A DNA stretch of 10,803 nucleotides from positions 3,235 through 14,037 of the forward strand of contig UZAN01044217.1 of assembly GCA_900618425.1 (NCBI GenBank), given 5' to 3'. Source of the stretch: Echinostoma caproni. Lineage: Eukaryota; Platyhelminthes; Trematoda; Plagiorchiida; Echinostomatidae. The position numbers and the translations under genes are program-made. This document shows, piece after piece, positions 1 to 7,534 of the stretch. Position 1 is the stretch's first letter. Every line of letters starts with the position of its first letter. A model generated the notes under the pieces. It was not told where the DNA came from, did no database searches, and saw only the letters and a program-made list of their open reading frames with translations.

Positions 1-131
1 ATGGTTTACCACCCGAGTTGCGTTTGTTTCGAAGCCAGTTGGCTTGACAAGTTCCAAGGAGAGAAACCTATTGACTGCAATCGAAATCCTCCAATCCACC
101 AACTCAGGAGTTCCTTTCCGATTTTGGTACG
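1..131. other. Anonymous sequence at window edge, joined to LINE copy A
   Basis: The + frame that carries LINE copy A stays open through this stretch to the window edge. The residues here do not resemble the reverse-transcriptase C-terminus that starts near 132, and the matching part of copy D (just before 10250) diverges from it. It is probably flanking DNA or a different repeat into which the 5'-truncated LINE inserted. I recognise no domain. Confidence 0.3.
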
Positions 132-685
132 CATCCCGCTACGTCGCATTGCACGTGTCTGGTGGAGTAACCGGAAGAGTAATGCTGAGGTTAGGGTTAC
201 AGTTTTAGGCAGTCGCGGTCGTCCACTGGAGCAAGTGATCGACCTCCATAGATTACGCTGGTCGGAGCGTGAGTTACGCATGTCACCAAATAGATTGCCA
301 CGGCGAGCGATGTTAGCCGAGGTAGACAGCGGTTGGAAAAAGGTCAAGGGTGGTCAAACAAAACCTGGCATTTGGGTATCAAAGTCCTAATCAAGAGAAT
401 AGATCACATAGGTCCCGTTAGGCTCCCTGGCTGGGGACCCCGAGATGATGTTCACCGATGGTTAGAGACAATGAGTGATATGGTTGGGTGTCGTAAACGG
501 TGGCGCTCGTGCATCCACTCATTGTTCCCCTAGCACCACTCTATATGAATTCTCCATCTTCCGCTTGAGATGGCTTTTAGTATTCCAATCTTCATTCTGC
601 TCTTTTATCCAAATGGGACACCAAAAGACATCAACCAAAACCGGCGTACGAATGTGCATGGTTAATAGTTGTAAAAACTGAACTG
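132..685 (+). mobile_element. LINE copy A: 3' end of a non-LTR retrotransposon (RT C-terminus and 3' UTR)
   Basis: This is a 5'-truncated, decayed copy of a LINE whose polyprotein would be endonuclease plus reverse transcriptase. The part seen is the region after the RT catalytic core. It reads through RIARVWWSN, SNAEVR, LPRRAML and GWKKVKGGQT, then shifts frame near 355-365 into TWHLGIKVL, VRLPGWGPRDD and RWLETMSDM, with a stop at 531-533. The shift looks like one lost base in a run of A. About 150 bp of 3' UTR follow and end in a tail GTAAAAACTGAACTG. Copies B, C and D in this window share the block. It is the only copy that keeps the DMVGCRKRWRS segment intact. I would guess an RTE-like clade because of the short tandem-like tail instead of poly(A); the clade is inference. 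Confidence 0.85.
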
Positions 686-1405
686 CTACCTTGATATCTT
701 TTTCGGCCTCCAACTTGCTGTGACATAGCATATTCATTACAAGTAATAGGCATTATCATCATTCTCTAGTAAAATTTTTCGGTCGCTTCTAAGTGGATAT
801 AAATCGTTTGCAGCCGGCGGATGATTTCAGACGAGATGTGTAGAATGAATCATATAGGATGTGATGGCCGGTGTGACTTCGTTGTCCGCGAAAGGTTAAG
901 TGTAACTGACTGACCTGGTCAAGCTTTTTCGGTGCATGTCTGGCACGAACTCGACTCATCATTGAATACACTATGTGATATATGGTTGAACATCGCATGA
1001 ACTCTGGTGAATGTCCTACATCTCGATTTCCCCACGTCCTGTATTTCTCATGTCCTTGCCATTTCCTTTCCCTCTCGTTCCTTTTCCAAACTAATCTTAT
1101 ATTCAGTGTCCTAATTATACGAGTGGTAATGGTCAAGCAGTTCAACTCCACTGTCACTGGTATTCTTTAGCTCTTAAGGTCTGAAGTTCCAAACTTGCCA
1201 TTGCCCAACGTTTGCGGTAGCCATCGGGCTCAACACTGCTTCTATCTTATTGAGACCTAATGTGGCTCACTACTCTGAGTAACACGGTTTGAGTTGCTGG
1301 TTTCCATGACTGATCAATGGCCCCCTTAAGCATGGCTTTAAATTCGTCTGCTCTCCATCACACAACTGTGTTGTATTTGTATTTCACACAAGTCTGAGTT
1401 CGGAT
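686..1405. other. Gene-free stretch, nothing recognised
   Basis: Only short open frames are present (up to 122 codons on the minus strand at 789-1157). Neither strand gives a familiar domain. There is no clear tRNA-like box or match to the repeats elsewhere in the window. Confidence 0.5.
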
Positions 1406-1704
1406 TGTGTGCCAAACAAATCACGATGCCATCATCTTCATAAAAACAAAAAAATGGTCCATGATTTTTTTGGCGGAATACTATCAGGTTGCTCAGCCCA
1501 AGGCCTGATCTGCAAGACAGCGGGGTGGTGTGTGAAAACCGCAATCCATCGGATCATACACCCTTTGGACGGAGTCAAACGTCCAAGGTGCCCAATATAC
1601 CCTGATGCCCGATTGAGCAGGTGATCACTGCCACAACCAGGAAGGTGTGGGTGCGTATGGTTCGTACGTCTCCTCTTGGTAGATTTGGAATCAGGGTTTT
1701 TAGC
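1406..1704 (+). repeat. Repeat R1, copy 1
   Basis: This block matches 6957-7299 over its whole length, and its left third matches 9801-9892. The best-kept core runs from ATCGGATCATAC at 1548 to AATCAGGGTTTTT at 1701. It agrees with 7148-7299 at roughly 80-85% by eye. The minus strand is open across the core in both copies and gives similar peptides (YIGHLGRLTPSKG here, YIGHLKRLTPSKG in copy 2). That may be a trace of an element-encoded protein or chance sharing through homology. A GGTTCG box near 1659 is a weak Pol III B-box candidate. I do not recognise the family; strand is given only to match copy 2. Confidence 0.75.
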
Positions 1705-1887
1705 CAACTGTGTCTGACAAAGAACAAATAGGCTGGCTTGGCTTCCGAAAGCTAATGTAACGTAACAGTGAACTTTCAGTAATATCATTCTTATCACATC
1801 TCTTCATCTGCGGCTGTTTGAAGTGATGCCAATGTCAAAATAGACTCGGTACTCATTTTAGACAGTTATTTTTTTATTACAAACTTT

Positions 1888-2135
1888 AGTGTGATGAACA
1901 GCAGGTGGGCTGAACCACATAGTCACAAGGACCTGCTGTTCAATAATGGAAACCGATGATCCAAGCCCCGGACCTTGGAGTGGCGAACCACCTAAGGCCC
2001 CTTTGGATTAGGCGTGGTACAGAACCGGACGAAGAAAAGCTGCCTACCACCAAAGGTAGGTGGCGTTGGAGGGGCTCGAACTTCGGACCACAGGGTCCAA
2101 AACAGACCAGTGACAGCTATTAAACTACAGCGTCC
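1888..2135 (-). mobile_element. SINE-like element S1, tRNA-derived head
   Basis: On the minus strand the right end looks like a decayed tRNA gene. There is an A-box-like TAGTTTAATAGC (plus 2127-2116), a possible anticodon arm GGTC/GACC closing a 7-nt loop, and a B-box AGTTCGAGCCC (plus 2082-2072). The rest is a body shared with S2 at 3767-3985, including ATGGAAACCG, AAGCCCCGG, GGCGAACCAC and AGGCCCC on the plus strand. Two copies with the same head and body and Pol III-type boxes fit a tRNA-derived SINE. The A-box is decayed, so this copy is probably inactive. Confidence 0.7.
2072..2127 (-). promoter_or_regulatory. Decayed internal Pol III promoter (A and B boxes) of S1
   Basis: The B-box AGTTCGAGCCC differs from the GGTTCGANNCC consensus at one main position. 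The A-box TAGTTTAATAGC keeps only part of TRGCNNAGYNGG. Spacing of 33 nt between them is normal for a type 2 promoter. Confidence 0.5.
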
Positions 2136-2941
2136 TGCATGTTGCACCACACCACCATTTCAGGTAACTCTACTACCCTTTCTCCATTTCAGTCAGTTTC
2201 ATTTTCTATTCCTATTTCAATTTGTGTACCGTATCGTCTTGCCGAAATGAGTGAAGCTCACCTTGTCCTTCACCACGTGACGAGAACATCGTCGACTAAA
2301 CTGATTACCACGACACTAACATAAAGCAGCGTTTGATTTGGGCATACATTATGAATCTTGTTTTTGGATCAAAACTATTTTCGAGATTCATTTTCATCGA
2401 ACACCCTTAACTTCTGGATTGATGTTTTTTGTCTCCTTTCTAGGTATCACTCATGAATCCCTTAATCCATGCTAAAAGCAATTTTCTCTAACAAGGAGAT
2501 CTATGATCGACAGTAATTTGATTCGTAATCTTTTACAATTTGTCATGTGGGAATGCGGCCGAACCATTAGAAAGTAGCCGATCCAATCCCTTTATCATTA
2601 CCGCTTTCTATATAGATATAATTCGCTTGATTTCACGTGATTATTGTGAATGTGATTTAGTTCTTTTTTGATGTCACCAACAGAAACCACGTGTAGCACA
2701 TTGTAGACCGGGGTCCTTGGTGTTTGTCAAACTAGCACTCAAGGTTGACCGGATTTGCTAACTTGTATTCAAAGTTTTCACGTTGCCGGCAAAAGATCAC
2801 GTGCATTTGACAACATTTAGTAGAACAACATCACACTGTGGTACGCATTCCTTGTGTTACAAAATAGTTAACATTTTACCCGATCGGATACAAGTGACGT
2901 AGGCTCACCAGTGATTGCACTAGCTAACTGGTGACCACTAA
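2136..2941. other. Gene-free stretch with a cluster of CACGTG palindromes
   Basis: There is no convincing exon on either strand. Four CACGTG hexamers lie at 2274-2279, 2634-2639, 2688-2693 and 2798-2803. Such E-boxes bind bHLH factors in animals, but nothing here shows a promoter or a transcription start. Confidence 0.5.
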
Positions 2942-3378
2942 AGCAAGTGGTCGACCTCAATAGATTACGTTCGTTAGGGCATGTGTTACGCATGTCACCA
3001 GATGGGTTGCCACGACAAGCGATGTTCGCCGAGGTAGGTAGTGGTTGGAAAAAAGCCGGTGATCAAGCCAGGACCTGGCACGAGGGTGTGAAAACCCTAA
3101 ACCGAGGTCTGGGTCACGTAGGTCCCGTTAGGCTCTCCGGCTGGGGACCTCGGGATGATCGTAACCGATGGTTAGAGGTACTGAGTGTTGTAAACAGTGG
3201 CGTTCGTGTATCTTCTCAATCTCTTTGCAACCTTAGTCCATTGAGACTCTCCACTTTATATTCCACCCTACGTTCAACTTCGCCGTGTCCCTCTACTGAT
3301 TCATCCAAGTGGGCAGTCAAAAGACAGCAACCAAAACGGGTACACGAAAATGCGTGGTTGTTCAAACTGAACTGATGA
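2942..3378 (+). mobile_element. LINE copy B: 5'-truncated 3' end
   Basis: The copy starts abruptly at AGCAAGTGGTCGACCTC, the point matching 232 in copy A. It encodes RLRSLGHVLRMSPDGLPRQ, GSGWKKAG, RTWHEGVK and VRLSGWGPRDDRNRW in one unbroken frame. The frame stays open to 3375, well into what is 3' UTR in copy A, because about 12 bp around the DMVG segment are missing and the usual stop is lost. The tail is CAAACTGAACTGATGA, an ACTGA-type tail instead of poly(A). This is a dead 5' truncation. S1 and S2 flank it in the same orientation. Confidence 0.85.
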
Positions 3379-3766
3379 CCGAGCGATTACATAACTAGAT
3401 GGTGCCATGCTTCCATTTTGTTCGGCATTGCAACTGTCCACCTCAAACAAACGTATTCAGACCATACCGGATGGTCCATCCACTACTTTTCAAATACACT
3501 GTTTGGCTGTCTCAAAGCCTCTCCACCCCGAACCCTCTGAATGAGTTTAGCAAAAAGAACGATTAGTGCATATGAGACCGGGTTTACCAATCTCACAGCT
3601 GAAAAGAGCGTTGCACCGCTCAGCGACAACTTAATTCAAAACCAATTTCTAATGATGGAAATGTTGATTGTATATTACCACTGCTACCATGAGTGTTATG
3701 AATGTCCAGAAGGAAGGATTGAGAGCAGAGCTAGTCAGTTAGCAGACCCACTCTTTCAGAAGTGTT
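3379..3766. other. Short gap with one doubtful 83-codon open frame
   Basis: An 83-codon plus-strand frame (3541-3792) begins with ATG but runs into SINE S2. It has no recognisable domain and no splice or poly(A) context, so I do not call it a gene. Confidence 0.4.
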
Positions 3767-3985
3767 TGTGTGATGATCAACAGACAGGATAGACCCCCTT
3801 GTCACATAAACCTGCTATTCAGTGATGGAAACCGGCAACCGAAGCCCCGGATTGGCGAACCACATAGGGCCCCACTAGGATAGGACGACGGTAAAACTGT
3901 CTACCATCAAAATTGGGTGGCGGGGTTCGAATTTCGGACCATAAGGTTCAAGCGCGCCAGTAAAGTTGACTGGGCCACTACCACC
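3767..3985 (-). mobile_element. SINE-like element S2, same family as S1
   Basis: This copy aligns with S1 along its length on the minus strand. Its tRNA-like head is better kept: A-box TGGCCCAGTCAA (plus 3977-3966) and B-box AATTCGAACCC (plus 3933-3923), 32 nt apart. The left (3') end matches S1 from GTGTGATGA onward. It lies about 250 bp upstream of the plus-strand exon at 4232, presumably in its intron. Confidence 0.72.
3923..3977 (-). promoter_or_regulatory. Internal Pol III promoter (A and B boxes) of S2
   Basis: TGGCCCAGTCAA matches ten of twelve A-box positions (the final GG is AA). AATTCGAACCC keeps the TTCGAA..CC core of the B-box. Order and spacing are as in tRNA genes. Confidence 0.6.
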
Positions 3986-4207
3986 CCAAATACGCTATGG
4001 GCATATCTCACCGTAATTCGATTTTATGCACTATGTGCATATTATGCAGCGAATACTTGGGAACTACATTCTAGGCATTCTATTATGCTGAATCTCGTCA
4101 AACTAAATAGTCAAAAACCTATTCTACCATTTCGATATTCACTCAAACAAACGCGAATCGCGTTACCCGTGCTAACTGGCCTGTTTGTCCAATATCTTAG
4201 TCTTTGT

Positions 4208-4231
4208 CCCCCCCCCCTCCCGTCTACACAG
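4208..4231 (+). promoter_or_regulatory. 3' splice site with C-rich polypyrimidine tract
   Basis: A run of ten C (4208-4217) continues as TCCCGTCTACACAG and ends in AG at 4230-4231. Coding-like sequence starts at the next base. Confidence 0.7.
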
Positions 4232-4495
4232 AGCTTCCACCGACTGTTGGACGAAGCCGGCCCCAATGAGAACGAACTGATCAATGCAGTGGGACACTTG
4301 AGCAGCCAGTTACAAAAGGTGGCTGAGACTAACCGTATCCGTGCAAAAGCTGAACTACAAAAACCAACGGAGTCCCTGGAACCCAGAGTCAAAGAGCAGG
4401 GTCGATTACCAAGTCAAATCAGATTAACCGATGATCCACTCTGGCGAATCTCCTATACAGATCTCGAGGAAACATTTTCGTCGCAATCACCCCTG
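4232..4495 (+). CDS. Unrecognised protein, internal or last coding exon (partial gene)
   Basis: I do not recognise this protein. The exon enters in phase 0 directly after a strong 3' splice site. It encodes a charged, Gln-, Glu- and Lys-rich stretch: LLDEAGPNENELINAVGHL, SQLQKVAETNR, KAELQKPTESLEPRVKEQGR and LWRISYTDLEE. The middle looks helical and possibly coiled-coil, which is inference. Upstream the same frame runs through SINE S2, so the longer ORF from 3917 is not a real start. The 3' end is unsettled. A donor-like CTG|GTATAT at 4496 would give an 88-codon exon of symmetric phase 0, and an earlier AAG|GTGGCT at 4319 is also possible. If neither is used, the frame reads on to a TAA at 4586-4588, but residue composition changes after 4495. 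It converges on CDK7. Earlier exons must lie left of the window or are unrecognised. Confidence 0.55.
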
Positions 4496-4588
4496 GTATA
4501 TTATTTCTCCATACCGGTTTCTATACCAGCATTGTGTTCTAATTTTCGACGAAAATTGTATTCAAAACCGCCACCACAAAATTCATAA

Positions 4589-4989
4589 CAGTCCGGAACA
4601 AACCGCTTCCTTGTTTCTTTTCCGGCAACTCATTTTATTAAGAAACTCAGAGCTGTGAAAACACACGTGTGTACCATGTAGTACTTCCAAAACCTACGAC
4701 TTATCATCAGTCGACTCGTGTCCTTCTCAGTATACCTTTATTCTTCTTGTTCGTTTGTGTCTCACGTCTGTCCCATGTGCTCATACCACCTTGTCTTGAT
4801 ACCCTTTTTTGTGAAAAAATCAGTCCTCTGTGCCCATCCGCGTGATTTTATGTGTTCGGGATGCTGATGATAATGTAACCAATTGTTTTTGCCAAACCGT
4901 ATTTGAGCATTCGTCATGTGATTGTTCTCCCCGTTTCACACACACAGTACCGACATAATTGCTGGTTTTCATTTTCTTGTTTTTTTTTT
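4589..4989 (+). other. T-rich stretch: intron or 3' UTR of the + gene
   Basis: There is no further convincing exon here. The stretch is rich in T and pyrimidines and holds the 12-bp palindrome ACACACGTGTGT (4661-4672). It is intron if the 4991 splice site is used, or 3' UTR if the frame ends at 4588. Confidence 0.35.
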
Positions 4990-4991
4990 AG
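4962..4991 (+). promoter_or_regulatory. Strong 3' splice-site candidate
   Basis: A long T-rich tract with ten consecutive T (4980-4989) ends in AG at 4990-4991. In phase 0, as left by the 4496 or 4319 donors, the next bases read SQNKPDSCI and a TAG at 5019-5021. This would make a tiny last coding exon at 4992-5021. Confidence 0.4.
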
Positions 4992-4997
4992 TCCCAG

Positions 4998-5003
4998 AAT
5001 AAA
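4998..5003 (+). terminator. Candidate poly(A) signal AATAAA for the + gene
   Basis: This is a canonical hexamer followed 27 nt later by a run of eight T. It fits a terminal exon ending at 4588. If the 4991 acceptor is used, the hexamer lies inside the last nine codons, which would be unusual. Confidence 0.4.
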
Positions 5004-5021
5004 CCGGATTCTTGTATTTAG

Positions 5022-5250
5022 CATGATTTTTTTTACCAACAAAGAGATGAGGAGTGGCTTAACTGGCTTACCCTAACTGTAGAACTATGAAACCAATCGA
5101 ACGCGATCAGAACACACGAAAACAAAAGAGAATGTTAGGATTAAGTTCAATTCAATTTTGTGCAGTGAATGAAACAGCAGAGTGCGAAATACATGCAAAT
5201 TACAAGCGGTTCGTGCTGCCTTCAACAGTGAAGTACATTGCGGTGGTCTC
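5022..5250. other. Spacer between the convergent genes
   Basis: A plus-strand frame with an ATG at 5087 is open to 5428, but it overlaps the inferred CDK7 3' UTR and shows no known domain. I see nothing else here. Confidence 0.35.
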
Positions 5251-5256
5251 TTTATT
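5251..5256 (-). terminator. Candidate poly(A) signal AATAAA for CDK7
   Basis: The plus strand reads TTTATT here, so the minus strand has AATAAA. It lies about 480 nt beyond the CDK7 stop and is followed by GT-bearing sequence (TGTACTTCACTGTTG). I saw no nearer canonical hexamer. Confidence 0.4.
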
Positions 5257-5735
5257 TTATCATGTTACCCCTTATATTGAGCATCCAACCGGGATCAGTA
5301 CCGCGTGGCAATCAGCTCGATGTGTGTTTGTTTGTTCTCTTGCCTATGCAACTAATCGCTTCGCCTCACGTGTCTTTAGCTTCCCGTTGCATCATTTGCA
5401 TCGATCCCTAGATGGCTCGGTCGCCTAATCGCTCTCGGACTGAAATCGGTAGTGATAGATCCCCAAGATAGATGCACATTATTCACTCTCGACTCTGGTA
5501 TCCGTGCATTGACAGTAGGATGGGCCGAACAGCGCAAGTCGAAGTGTATATTCTCGGCTGATTGACAGTGTTCAACCGACATGATCTGATCTTAGTTAAC
5601 ATTTTAGCTGACCGTTAAACTTATCGCCAATCGTCCACTTCGTGATCTAAAAGAAGTCCGGTCAGAAAGCAATGGATCATCATTCAACTTTTTGATACAA
5701 AGTTTGAAAAAAATAGGAATATGTACAAGCGTTGA
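5257..5735 (-). other. Inferred CDK7 3' UTR
   Basis: This runs from the CDK7 stop to the candidate poly(A) signal. It contains a 61-codon open plus frame (5380-5562) behind a TTTAG acceptor-like site, reported separately as a weak observation. Nothing else is recognised. Confidence 0.4.
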
Positions 5736-6223
5736 TTAGAATCGCAAGCGCTTGGCAACCGTCGGTTCAGATTTTAAGTTCGAATCGGTGGGATTTTGTT
5801 TGTGTCTCGAAGCACGAGTAGCAGAGATAGGTGTACTGGTGGTGTCGTCCAACGATGCTGAATTCATTGCGGTCACCGGTCGGGCCAATCCCGGATCAAG
5901 TGGATTCATCAGATCCCGCTGATGATCGTGTTGATGCAACAAGCCGGCAACGGTACGATTCACTTTCGGTTGAGGTAGCTGATCGTNTGATCGTCTGGTG
6001 TGGGATACGGTTTGTTGGAAAAATAGGACGATGCCAAAGCGGACTGGGCGGTGCCGCGCAGATCCGGATCCAAGCTTAACAAGGTCTCAAGTAGATCGAT
6101 GAGATCGGAGCCGGCTGCAGTGAATATCTTTGAGAAAGGTATACCGGGTTTGGGTTCAAAGTTCACGTAATTGATCAGACGACGTACGTCTGGCCAAGTG
6201 TCATCTTCCGGCGTTCCAGTTAT
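5736..6223 (-). CDS. CDK7: CDK7 last coding exon (CDK-activating kinase / TFIIH kinase), frame broken at an N
   Basis: CDK7 with cyclin H and MAT1 forms the CDK-activating kinase. It phosphorylates the T-loops of cell-cycle CDKs and, within TFIIH, the RNA polymerase II C-terminal domain in the nucleus. This exon holds the end of the kinase C-lobe: TGTPEDDTWPD, then PKPGIPFSKIFTAAGSDL, the subdomain XI segment LSLDPDLRGTAQSAL with its conserved Arg, and YFSNKPYPTP. These follow animal CDK7 order closely (GTP..E.WPD, PGIPL..IFSAAGDDLLDL, YFSNRPGPTP). It enters in phase 0 after CCACACAG. At 5987 the base is N and the frame slips: the upstream frame stops at 5962-5960, while the downstream frame gives QLPQPKVNRTV and ends AKRLRF at a TAA (5738-5736). 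One missing base at the N restores continuity. The tail after PTP is about 89 residues, roughly twice that of human CDK7. Catalytic residues lie in exons not found here. Confidence 0.9.
5987..5987. other. Ambiguous base (N) coinciding with the CDK7 frame break
   Basis: This is the only N in the window. CDK7 homology changes frame within about 10 bases of it, and adding one base there joins the two frames. An unresolved base call is the simplest explanation. Confidence 0.9.
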
Positions 6224-6250
6224 CTGTGTGGAAAGCCAGGTGGGGGGGGG
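6224..6250 (-). promoter_or_regulatory. 3' splice site of the CDK7 last exon
   Basis: On the minus strand a run of nine C (6250-6242) is followed by ACCTGGCTTTCCACACAG, with AG at 6225-6224. CDK7 homology starts at the next base in phase 0, which supports this as the real acceptor. Confidence 0.75.
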
Positions 6251-6956
6251 TGACTCTACCATTGCAGTTAAACGGAATAATAACGCTAATAATCTATGTT
6301 AGTTTATTGTCTGCGTTAGGATCAAAACAAATTGCGAGAGTGGTCAATCAAGACTTATGGTTTCCAGCTGATAGTCATCATGTATTTCATCGCACGAATA
6401 CCAAAAAGGACTAATTGAATGATAGTAACTAAACCAGTTGTCTGAATCTGCCATATTGTTCTAGCACGCGCCGCAATCGTAACAGGAGGACGCACTGGCG
6501 GTTGATGAATGACCTCGAATTCAAACAACATTACTTGCTTTTCAGCGAATAGTTCTCAAGAGAAGCATCATGATTGCAGACTGGCATGTCGACTTTTCAA
6601 AATTCAAATTGCGACTAGTAGAAGAATAGCAACTCTAAGGGAAATATTGACCGAGAGGTTGCCTTCGTGCATAACACAGGACAGAAATTCGGAGGCTGGA
6701 TCATGGAAGACGACTTTTCTGTTCCGCAAAGAATAAGAAGACTGCAAATAAATGGGATTGTGACGTAAAATGGCAACTAACATAAAACCTTAATTTTACC
6801 ACAAATCGAAGTTTTAACCCCTCACAAAAACAACAAATTATTCCTTGGAAGAACAGCCTTTTTGGAGAAAGTCGAAATGGCGCATTGAGTCCCTCAGAAC
6901 ACTCGCATATATTACACCAAACGTCAACTAGCTCATAGATATTATTTAATCACGGT
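6251..6956 (-). other. Inferred CDK7 intron, nothing recognised
   Basis: I looked for the preceding CDK7 exon (the DMWA.GC motif and the GDSD.DQL stretch) on the minus strand through about 8900 and did not find it. Frames here are short and carry no known motif. Confidence 0.45.
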
Positions 6957-7299
6957 CTGTGCCAAACAAATAAATCACGGTACAATAATCTTTATGAAAG
7001 GAAAAACGTTCCACGATTTGCGTGGGGGATGAATACTGCCAGGCTAAAGCAAGTGAATTTTCTTGAGGAATCCCCAGCCTAAGTCTGACCCGCAAGGCAG
7101 CGGGGCGGTGTGAAAACAGCAGTCGATTGGAGGCCGGTGTACAGTTCATCGGATCATACGACCTTTGGACGGGGTCAAACGTTTAAGGTGCCCAATATAC
7201 CTTGATGCCCAATCGAGCCGGTGGTCAAGGCTACAACCAGGAAGTTTTGTGTGTTTGGTTCGAACGCCTCCTCTTGATTGTTTTGGAATCAGGGTTTTT
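6957..7299 (+). repeat. Repeat R1, copy 2
   Basis: This copy starts at TGTGCCAAACAAAT like copy 1 and ends at AATCAGGGTTTTT. It carries about 22 extra bases near 7124-7146 that copy 1 lacks. A plus-strand GGTTCGAACGC (7257-7267) resembles a Pol III B-box, with a poor A-box candidate about 35 bases earlier, so a tRNA origin of the R1 core is possible but weak. To the right (7300-7461) both strands stay open, and CTTCCCGCTGTCTTGCAG resembles a 3' splice site; whether that part belongs to R1 cannot be told because copy 1 lacks it. Confidence 0.72.
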
Positions 7300-7471
7300 G
7301 GCGAGGGATTACTTCCCGCTGTCTTGCAGTTCGCACTTGGTTGTGCAAAGGCTAAAGGTGTGCCCTCAAAATTAAAAACGTCGAGTGACACTGGGGACGT
7401 CTCTCGTACCAAACTCCTAGCGTATATTTTCCAAGGAGCCAGACGTAGTAAAGCAAAGTAAGTCCCTGTCA

Positions 7472-7522
7472 GGACTCGAACCATCAAGAGTGTCTGGTGC
7501 CTCTGAACAATCTAATGGGCTA
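7472..7522 (-). promoter_or_regulatory. tRNA-like internal Pol III promoter, probable SINE head
   Basis: On the minus strand TAGCCCATTAGA (7522-7511) matches ten of twelve A-box positions. GGTTCGAGTCC (7482-7472) is a perfect B-box. They are 28 nt apart. The flanking arms do not fold into a full cloverleaf, so this is a tRNA-derived repeat, not a tRNA gene. The SINE body would run leftward towards or into R1 copy 2, suggesting either a composite element or a nested insertion. Confidence 0.6.
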
Positions 7523-7534
7523 ATCAAAGCTTGA

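Noticed and set aside
1..390. 129-codon frame as a complete gene
   Set aside because: From about 132 on it is the frameshifted RT C-terminus of LINE copy A; the ATG is only the window edge.
3541..3792. 83-codon ATG frame as a gene
   Set aside because: It has no domain, no splice or poly(A) context, and its end runs into SINE S2.
3917..4588. The 223-codon plus frame as one complete protein
   Set aside because: Its first 20 codons lie in SINE S2 and the next part is intron-like, ending in a C10 tract and a splice acceptor at 4231. Only the part after 4232 looks coding.
7472..7522. Functional tRNA gene
   Set aside because: A and B boxes are present, but the acceptor, anticodon and T stems do not pair.
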